Source: a virus. Taken from it: a stretch of DNA of 41,300 bases. The stretch is from IMG/VR virus record IMGVR_UViG_3300025324_000020, positions 1 through 41,300 of that record; one strand, 5' to 3'. A program made the translations under genes and the position numbers. A model generated the notes under the pieces. That model saw nothing but the letters and a program-made list of their open reading frames with translations. It was not told the DNA's origin and did not search any database. This document shows, one piece after another, positions 36,039 through 41,300 of the stretch. The first letter of the stretch is position 1. Each line of letters starts with the position of its first letter.

Positions 36039-36763
36039 GAAGCAACAAACCGGATGATTACCCGAGCCTGTTCGCGATGAGCCCAGGAACTCCGCTGTCT
36101 TTAGTGGGCGCCCGGGCGACCGAATCCTCCAAGGTTCACAGGATTGTTAGAAATCGGTCGACCGCGAAACCCGGATTCGGGCGCCCGGGCGACCGATTTT
36201 GCGAGACCGAATATCAGTGGGCTTCGCGGGCCGGACGGAAGCGCAAAGCCGGGCGCTTCAACCCCGAACTTTTGCGGAAAACCGAGGTGGAATTGAAGAA
36301 ACAGGGGAAGCTCTGGCAAGAGTTTGTGGATTATGCGATGGCTGTTTGGCTCGAGGCCGGCAGTCCGAATTTGGTCGACCGGGCGCCCGCATGTAGTTGT
36401 AGTGGTAGTTGTTGTGTTCTACATAAAGATCAAAATAAAACCACAACAACAACCACTGCGGTCGCCCGAAATCTGCCCGGCTTCCCATCGGAACTGCTGG
36501 AGATCCCGCACAAGACGTTGCATCCGCTTCAGACACTATGGGACTACGCGATGTCAAGCTATCGCCAGGAGTTTGACGGGTACGAGGGAGTAGCCAAGCC
36601 GCATTTCTGGATCAGAGAAGCATGGAAGACCGGCAAGTACGATTCGATTGTCAGTTCGTGGATGGAGACCAAGCAGCGTCACGAGCAGCGTCTGCAAAAG
36701 GCAGACGAAAAACGGCAAAAAGAAATCGAACAGATGCGCCGTGTCGAGCCAAAAGAGTCATGA
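36035..36763 (+). CDS. Basic protein with internal origin-like repeats, possible replication initiator
   Basis: The start at ATG 36035, coupled to the previous gene, gives 242 residues. The N-terminal half is basic and low in motif content. The middle (KAGRFNPELLRKTEVELKKQGKLWQEFVDYAMAVWL, residues 71-106) is helical. A Cys/Thr-rich insert (CSCSGSCC, then TTTTTT) is followed by a helical C-terminus with a charged coil (EQRLQKADEKRQKEIEQM). The DNA inside the gene carries iteron-like repeats and an AT-rich dyad (see 36106-36480), much as lambda O encodes its own origin. No family match is claimed. Confidence 0.45.
   Translation: MRSNKPDDYPSLFAMSPGTPLSLVGARATESSKVHRIVRNRSTAKPGFGRPGDRFCETEYQWASRAGRKRKAGRFNPELLRKTEVELKKQGKLWQEFVDYAMAVWLEAGSPNLVDRAPACSCSGSCCVLHKDQNKTTTTTTAVARNLPGFPSELLEIPHKTLHPLQTLWDYAMSSYRQEFDGYEGVAKPHFWIREAWKTGKYDSIVSSWMETKQRHEQRLQKADEKRQKEIEQMRRVEPKES
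36106..36480. repeat. Iteron-like cluster of GGTCG(A/C)CC sites, candidate replication origin
   Basis: An 18-base unit GGGCGCCCGGGCGACCGA occurs exactly at 36106-36123 and 36179-36196. CGGTCGACCG lies at 36155-36164. A near-inverted copy GGTCGACCGGGCGCCC lies at 36373-36388, and GGTCGCCCG near 36460. Between the last two is an AT-rich 16-base dyad (AGTGGTAGTTGTTGTG with CACAACAACAACCACT, one mismatch). Repeats plus an AT-rich dyad within a putative initiator gene fit a phage origin. Confidence 0.5.
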
Positions 36764-37155
36764 GCAATCGCGGTCGTTGCAACCAATGTGGCGCAGAGAT
36801 TATCTGGGCCATAAACACCGAGCGGAACCGAAGGGCGGCCTTAGATTCCGCCCCCTGGCCGGATACTCACGGCAACATAATGCTGCACGAAGACGGACGG
36901 CACTACCAGATTCTCAACAGTGAGCTAATCGAGCAAGCGCGCCGGCGCAGCTTCCCGCTGTACACCAATCACCTTGAAACCTGTCCGGCGCGCGAGCGCC
37001 CATCGCGCTATCAACAAACCTTCGGCACGGAGGAGAAAGATATCTATGAGTACACAAATGGATCAGACGCCAGTGAAGGGCATGCCGCCGGAACTGGCAG
37101 AGAAAGGCTGGCAACTCTTTTTGAGCGACAGCATGAAGTTTCGCGCGTCGGTTGA
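36760..37155 (+). CDS. Small phage zinc-binding protein, paralogue of 1422-1712
   Basis: The start at ATG 36760, coupled to the previous gene, gives 131 residues. The first 80 residues match the 1422 protein in order and spacing: CNQCGAEIIW, RRAALDSAPWPDTHGNIMLH, RRRSFPLYTNHLETCPA. The last 50 residues overlap the ParB gene by 110 bases in another frame, an unusually long overlap, and are probably a poorly conserved tail. It opens the PRTRC cassette at its upstream side. Confidence 0.65.
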   Translation: MSNRGRCNQCGAEIIWAINTERNRRAALDSAPWPDTHGNIMLHEDGRHYQILNSELIEQARRRSFPLYTNHLETCPARERPSRYQQTFGTEEKDIYEYTNGSDASEGHAAGTGRERLATLFERQHEVSRVG

Positions 37156-38746
37156 AGTTAATGGAGACGAGCTTGTGCTCGGTCCCTACCCAACGGCCCA
37201 GGAGGCGATCGACGATGCGCGCAACCGCCAGGTCGAGATCGACGAGATATTGCCAGAGGACATAATTGAGAGCGGGTGGCGGCTGGAAGAAGGGAAGAAA
37301 CCGCTGCCTTACAGTTTGGTAAACGACAAGTTGGAACTCAATACCGAGAACTATCGCTATGTCGCGGGCGCGATCGAAAAAGCGCGCGAAATGGAAATTG
37401 AAAAGGCGGAGCGCGATGCGGTGGCCACAGATGGCAATGTAGCCGCAGTGGCGGCACCGGCGAAGATATCACCCAGCGCGGCAAGTGTAGACGTAACTAG
37501 TGTAGACGTAACTATGCTTATGCACCCTGACGAGATTCGCACCGACGGCGGAACGCAACCGCGGGAGGCGCTCGACATGGTCGTCGTCGCCGAATACAAA
37601 GAGGCAATGATATTTGGCGCCGTGTTTCCGTCCGCCGACGTGTTTTATGACGGGCAGCACTACTGGCTCGCCGACGGCTTCCACCGCCACCGGGCAACGA
37701 TCGAGGCGGAACTGGAAGAGATGCTGGTGACCGTTCACGACGGCACGCAGCGCGATGCGCTGCTGTTTTCTTTCGGAGCAAACGAAACGCATGGCCTCCG
37801 GCGCTCCAACGCTGATAAACGCCGCGCGGTTCTAACAATGCTTCACGATGACGAGTGGCGGGAATTATCAGATACAGTCATCGCGGAGACCGCCAAGGTC
37901 TCTCAGCCATTCGTCTCCAAACTCCGCCGCGAGATATCTCAAAATGTTTTAAGTGGAGAGGCTCAGCCAACGGCGCGTAAGGGCAAGGACGGCATAGTAC
38001 GCGAGACCGCGAACATCGGCGGGCGCGGGGAAGGTGAGATCGCGGCGACCGATGATCGCCAGAGGTCACTGGCTGACATTGGCGTTGAGTTGCCTCCGAG
38101 AACCGAATTCGAGGAGGAGACGGAGGAGTCGCTGGCCGCCCAGGCGCAGCGGCGGGAGATCGCCGGCGATTGGTCCACGGATGAAGTCGTGAGCGCGATC
38201 CGGAAAAACGGCGGCTCGATGTTTCGCGGCGAGCTCGAGGAACGCGGGTGCTCATACGCCGCTATCCTGGGCGCGCTTCACGATGAGGCAATCACTCAAC
38301 CGGAGACGGGCAAGTACGCGCTCCGGGATTTGCAGGAGCGTTCAGAAGCATTCGAGAAGAAGCACGGAACCGATATATCAGCGGCACCGGCACCTTCGCC
38401 ACGTCCAACGAAGGCAAAGGTGACGGTCGAAGAGTTGCTAAAAGGCCGAATGCTGGTCGTCAGCTTCACCTGGATTCCCGGGCTGAAAAACAAGGTGAGC
38501 GTGAGCGTGAACGCGGGCCAGAAGCCGGAGAATGCCTCGCGGGAAGTTATTGACTCGATCAAGACGCCGCAGTTTCCCGACGAAGTGCAGGCCCTGATCG
38601 TCCAACAACTAAAAAACCCTCCGGCAGTCACTGGCTCTACAAAGCGAGTCAAGACACCAGCGCGGAGCCGGCCAGCCCGGAAGTCTGTGGCGAAGAAGGC
38701 GGCGAAGAAAGCCGCCAAGAAACCCACCAAAGGAAGGAGGCGGTAA
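37046..38746 (+). CDS. PRTRC ParB-family protein with Lys/Ala-rich tail
   Basis: The start at ATG 37046 follows GGAGGAG. A frame open from 36974 has no ribosome site. The 566-residue protein has a long N-terminal region. A ParB-type nuclease-like domain lies at about 160-255, with DGQHYWLADGFHRHRATIEA and FGANETHGLRRSNADKRRAV, and a helix-turn-helix at about 272-297 (LSDTVIAETAKVSQPFVSKLRRE). A linker follows, then a domain near 435-500 (RMLVVSFTWIPGLKNKVSVSVN) that may be a fused PRTRC-E-like unit. The end is a histone-like Lys/Ala tail. It is the likely binder of the dispersed palindromes, one of which lies inside it. Confidence 0.75.
   Translation: MSTQMDQTPVKGMPPELAEKGWQLFLSDSMKFRASVEVNGDELVLGPYPTAQEAIDDARNRQVEIDEILPEDIIESGWRLEEGKKPLPYSLVNDKLELNTENYRYVAGAIEKAREMEIEKAERDAVATDGNVAAVAAPAKISPSAASVDVTSVDVTMLMHPDEIRTDGGTQPREALDMVVVAEYKEAMIFGAVFPSADVFYDGQHYWLADGFHRHRATIEAELEEMLVTVHDGTQRDALLFSFGANETHGLRRSNADKRRAVLTMLHDDEWRELSDTVIAETAKVSQPFVSKLRREISQNVLSGEAQPTARKGKDGIVRETANIGGRGEGEIAATDDRQRSLADIGVELPPRTEFEEETEESLAAQAQRREIAGDWSTDEVVSAIRKNGGSMFRGELEERGCSYAAILGALHDEAITQPETGKYALRDLQERSEAFEKKHGTDISAAPAPSPRPTKAKVTVEELLKGRMLVVSFTWIPGLKNKVSVSVNAGQKPENASREVIDSIKTPQFPDEVQALIVQQLKNPPAVTGSTKRVKTPARSRPARKSVAKKAAKKAAKKPTKGRRR
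37484..37513 (+). repeat. Tandem 15-base repeat inside parB
   Basis: AGTGTAGACGTAACT is repeated exactly, encoding SVDVT twice. It lies in the linker before the nuclease-like domain and may be a recent duplication. Confidence 0.6.
37938..37953. promoter_or_regulatory. Dispersed 16-bp palindrome, copy 7 (two mismatches), inside parB
   Basis: CTCAAAATGTTTTAAG lies in the parB coding sequence just after the region encoding the helix-turn-helix. Partition proteins often have a binding site in or near their own gene. Confidence 0.5.
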
Positions 38747-39196
38747 ATGGGCCTGATAAAAATCGAGGGCAAGGAAGTCTCGCTGCCGGACGCAATCATC
38801 GACGCCGGCACGTCTGCAATCCGCGCGGCCCTGAGCGTTGACTTCCCCGATGTCGAGAATGCCGACATTCAAATCGTCTCGCCCACCCGCGCCGGCGCGC
38901 CGAAAGCGGCAACCGTCGTGAAGCGCGGTACCGGTAAAGGCTCCGCGCAACGCGAAGTCATGGAATCGCTGGCGGCTGCGCCGGAGTACGTCAACCCGGC
39001 CATCGCGATGGCCATCGAGTGTATGGCGGAAGAAACGCGCGGCGATCAGGAAGCAATCATGAGAGTTATTCGATCAGGCGCAATGGAACGGGCGGTCGCG
39101 GAAGGTGAACGTGAGGGCCTCGCCGTACATAAGTCCCAGGTTGCGTGTGGCCATGCGCCCCCGATCGCGGCGAGAAAGGTGCCGATTGGCTTCTGA
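38747..39196 (+). CDS. PRTRC protein C: ubiquitin-like protein with C-terminal extension
   Basis: The ATG directly follows the parB stop, and GGAGG is upstream. Residues 1-65 match the PRTRC-C ubiquitin-like (beta-grasp) family: LIKIEGKEVSLPDAIID, the helix SAIRAALSVDFPDVENADI, and the C-terminal GTGKG at 61-65, comparable to the GTKG end of family members. The usual protein stops about here, at 65-75 residues. This one continues for 84 residues of mostly helix (AAAPEYVNPAIAMAIECMAEE). The extension is odd and suggests either a precursor trimmed by the JAB protein or a fused second domain. Confidence 0.7.
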   Translation: MGLIKIEGKEVSLPDAIIDAGTSAIRAALSVDFPDVENADIQIVSPTRAGAPKAATVVKRGTGKGSAQREVMESLAAAPEYVNPAIAMAIECMAEETRGDQEAIMRVIRSGAMERAVAEGEREGLAVHKSQVACGHAPPIAARKVPIGF

Positions 39197-39197
39197 G

Positions 39198-40085
39198 ATG
39201 CAGCGGCAACTCACCCTGGACATGGCGCGGGTTTATCTCGCGTCGCGCGCGCGCGTGCGGACGCCGCTCGGCGCCGGCGACTATCTTGACTGCTCGCATC
39301 ATTACGCGCGAGACATTTACGACAAGCGGATACTGATCGCGCTGGCCTGCCTGTCAATCTACCGGCAACTTTTTCCCGACCAGTATGCGCGCTCGGCGGC
39401 GCCGCCGTTCTCAACACAGCGCGAACAGGAGTTTTACCGCCTCGTGCACACGCACTGCTTTCCTCTCCTTGTTGACGACGGAGAAGATGTATTGACCTGG
39501 ATCGCGCGCGAGCCTCGATTCTTTCTCCCCTTCATTCCGATCCGCGGCTTGCAGCGATACGACTGGTTCATGGATGGCTCGCATGTGAAGGATTTCGAGA
39601 TTCCGTACCAACTCGCGCTGCTCCTCTCCGGAGCGCTGCCGGATGACGTGCACACGATCGCTGGTCTTTGCTTCCCGGCTGATTTCCCGGAGCCGGCCCC
39701 GCCGGTCGCGGCTGTCGGCTGGTCGCTATTTCTGCATGCCTGCAAAGTCCATGAGGATAGCCCGCTTCGCTTTCTGCCCCTGGCCTTCCACATGGTCAGC
39801 CACAAGACAGGCAATCTCTGGCTTGACCTGCCGCGCCACGTGGGCCAGGCGGCATACGCGTGGTCACCCGAAGAAGTAGCGCGGCTCACGTTAATGCGGG
39901 TGAACGCGGATAAATTCGATATCGCCGTGCGCGCGCTGCACAACTGGTTTATCGAAGATCTGCGAGCGCGCATCAGCCGGGTGATTGAGATCTGGAATGA
40001 CGCAGCGCGGAAAGAATCGGAAGCGGGTTATGGAGGTATGACGGCAGAGGATATGGTTGCTGTGGTTGCTGCTCTCCCCAGGTGA
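39198..40085 (+). CDS. PRTRC system protein F
   Basis: I place the start at ATG 39198, one base after the previous TGA codon (39194-39196). A longer frame from 39105 would overlap the Ubl gene. The 295-residue protein has a long N-terminal mixed region, then GLQRYDWFMDGSHVKDFEIPYQLALLLSGALPDDV (residues 113-147, by position). FLPLAFHMVSHKTGNLWLDL and a C-terminal VRALHNWFIEDLRARISRVIEIW follow. Position between PRTRC-C and B, length, and content fit PRTRC protein F, whose biochemical role is unknown. Confidence 0.65.
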   Translation: MQRQLTLDMARVYLASRARVRTPLGAGDYLDCSHHYARDIYDKRILIALACLSIYRQLFPDQYARSAAPPFSTQREQEFYRLVHTHCFPLLVDDGEDVLTWIAREPRFFLPFIPIRGLQRYDWFMDGSHVKDFEIPYQLALLLSGALPDDVHTIAGLCFPADFPEPAPPVAAVGWSLFLHACKVHEDSPLRFLPLAFHMVSHKTGNLWLDLPRHVGQAAYAWSPEEVARLTLMRVNADKFDIAVRALHNWFIEDLRARISRVIEIWNDAARKESEAGYGGMTAEDMVAVVAALPR

Positions 40086-40097
40086 GTTCGAGCGCGT

Positions 40098-40910
40098 ATG
40101 ACGGAGGGTACTGAATTGACCTACGAAATTGTTGATACGGGGCTGGACGTGATCGAAAGCCTGAGGAAGCGCGATGGTGTCAGCATAAGACCCCAGCAGA
40201 GCGCAGCGGAAAACCCGCGGCTGGAATTCCGTAACGGCCAATTCTTCTTTCGCAGCACGTTACTGGAGGGTGGCCTCGTCGAACGTTATCTGTCCGACGC
40301 GGCCGTGCGCGAGGCATTCTCGAAAATCCCGATTGACTCGGGCTGGCTCAATCCCGAGATCGCGAGGTGGGGAGACGGGAAGCTCGGGGAGTGGGCCGTC
40401 GCGTTTTTCCCGCCGTCGCTATATGACCTGGAGGTCACTCGAGAGGGCGAGGAAATTGCCCTTGACCGGATCCGCATTCCACTTCCAGGCATGGTGTTCT
40501 TTGGCATAGGGACGAATTATTTCGCGTGGGCTGTGAAGAGTGAAAGTCTCCAGCCATTTCACGAGATTTTCCGGGCGCCGCTGCCGAATGTCTACACCAG
40601 CGGCGCAGTGTGCTGGGGCCTGGTCACCCCACCGCGCGCCAACGCGCGTTCGCTGTTTCAGGCATGGGATCTCTTTATCAGGTCCACATTCAACAACCAT
40701 CTCGCGAATGGGAAGTCGAAGCGCTCTCGCGATGACGTGCGAATCATCCTGCGCGAACTCGCTGGTCCACGCGATCCAGTGGACCAGGTAATGGCTGGCG
40801 AAGCATGGCATTACCCGGTCGAAGATCTGGTGCGCCAGGTAGAGCACGTCGGGGTGACGCTGGACAAAGCGCTGCGCGAATTCTTTGAGACGGGAGAAAT
40901 GCCGGAGTGA
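40098..40910 (+). CDS. PRTRC system protein B (E2-like conjugating protein)
   Basis: This 270-residue protein matches the PRTRC-B / Prok-E2_D family. The beta-rich N-terminus has PRLEFRNGQFFFRSTLLEGG. WAVAFFPPSLYDLEV and IPLPGMVFFGIGTNYFAWAV follow. The probable active-site cysteine is C172 in PLPNVYTSGAVCWG, analogous to E2 catalytic cysteines. The C-terminal quarter has LFIRSTFNNHLANGKSK. It would accept the ubiquitin-like protein from ThiF and pass it to targets. Its stop overlaps the PRTRC-A start by three bases (GTGA). Confidence 0.85.
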   Translation: MTEGTELTYEIVDTGLDVIESLRKRDGVSIRPQQSAAENPRLEFRNGQFFFRSTLLEGGLVERYLSDAAVREAFSKIPIDSGWLNPEIARWGDGKLGEWAVAFFPPSLYDLEVTREGEEIALDRIRIPLPGMVFFGIGTNYFAWAVKSESLQPFHEIFRAPLPNVYTSGAVCWGLVTPPRANARSLFQAWDLFIRSTFNNHLANGKSKRSRDDVRIILRELAGPRDPVDQVMAGEAWHYPVEDLVRQVEHVGVTLDKALREFFETGEMPE

Positions 40911-41300
40911 GTGCCGTGCGCCAGATCACACGCTTTACCGACCATCACTTCGCGCTGCCGGGCGAGCGGCTGCCTCCGGTCGATGAATCCCTGATGCTCG
41001 ATTACGTGGTTGGCCGCAATGGTATCTATGCGCGCGGGCGACGGCCGGGGATGGAGGCGTGCATCCCTATCCCTATCATTGGGGCGAGCGTGCGAGGCTT
41101 GCGCGGCGTCGAGCCGTACGTGCAGTGGGGTTATCCGAAAGTGCCGGCGCAAATGCTTGCACTCGTTTTCAGCGTTAGCCAGAGCCTGGCCAGGAACCAG
41201 CCGCGCGAGGCGCTGTTTTATATGCTCTTCAGCCGGGCCGCGTGCGCCACTCCCGCACACCTGTTGTGCATGGACGGCTGGCATCTCGACTTCCCGGGCC
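40907..41300 (+). CDS. PRTRC system protein A, N-terminal part (continues at base 184)
   Basis: The start at GTG 40907 overlaps the PRTRC-B stop (GTGA); a GTG at 40916 is an alternative. The first 131 codons contain family-typical blocks: VDESLMLDYVVGRNGIYARGRRPGMEACIPIP, RGLRGVEPYVQWGYPKVPAQML and EALFYMLFS. The frame leaves the window at the first base of a codon. Joined to base 184 it reads LDFPG-QRATSERV and reaches the JAMM motif, giving about 237 residues in all. The gene's own continuity is the main evidence that the genome is circular or circularly permuted. Confidence 0.85.
   Translation, partial: MSAVRQITRFTDHHFALPGERLPPVDESLMLDYVVGRNGIYARGRRPGMEACIPIPIIGASVRGLRGVEPYVQWGYPKVPAQMLALVFSVSQSLARNQPREALFYMLFSRAACATPAHLLCMDGWHLDFPG

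Overview
The window is almost entirely the genome of a temperate, long-tailed (siphovirus-like) bacteriophage of a GC-rich bacterium. The lysis genes include a lipoprotein outer spanin, so the host probably has an outer membrane. No host marker here fixes the phylum. A short host-like fragment at bases 1-183 (C-terminal part of an oxygen-dependent protoporphyrinogen oxidase, minus strand) is joined to phage DNA. The last base of the window (41300) continues in frame into base 184, which rebuilds one gene (PRTRC protein A). I therefore read 184-41300 as one full turn (41,117 bp) of a circular or circularly permuted phage genome. The hemG piece is probably a chimeric join.

Layout: the right end and left end together (36760-41300, then 184-2050) form a PRTRC cassette. 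In order it holds a small zinc protein, ParB, a ubiquitin-like protein (PRTRC-C), PRTRC-F, an E2-like protein (PRTRC-B), a JAB/JAMM peptidase (PRTRC-A), an E1-like ThiF protein, a second copy of the small zinc protein, and a VRR-NUC-like nuclease. Next come an endolysin with a holin-like tail (2478-3560), small genes, terminase small and large subunits (5195-7893), accessory structural genes including a repeat-rich adhesin (9437-11668), a gpW-like joining protein, a lambda-type portal, and a prohead protease fused to the major capsid protein. The tail follows: head-tail joining proteins, tube, membrane/spanin genes, chaperones, tape measure, minor tail protein, fiber and tip. This late block ends near 30375 at a strong intrinsic terminator preceded by a structured, possibly noncoding segment.

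The lysogeny region (30470-34265) has a consensus promoter, two small regulators, an attP matching the 3' half of a tRNA-Arg(CCT) gene, a tyrosine integrase, a secreted protein that copies the receptor-facing domain of the phage's own tail fiber, an XRE repressor, and a divergent promoter with an operator-like repeat. The early region (34450-37155) begins with an Acb2-type anti-CBASS protein. It continues with a 29-residue membrane peptide, small zinc/HTH proteins and a gene that contains an iteron-like, origin-like repeat cluster.

The most notable points are: (1) a complete Ubl-E1-E2-JAB pathway carried by a phage; (2) seven copies of the 16-bp palindrome CTTAAAACGTTTTAAG, or variants with at most two mismatches, dispersed around the genome, a candidate parS or stoperator set; (3) the secreted fiber mimic in the lysogeny operon, a candidate receptor-masking superinfection-exclusion protein; (4) the Acb2 sponge gene with a TTG start; and (5) an in-frame internal start that would give a separate two-helix holin from the endolysin gene.
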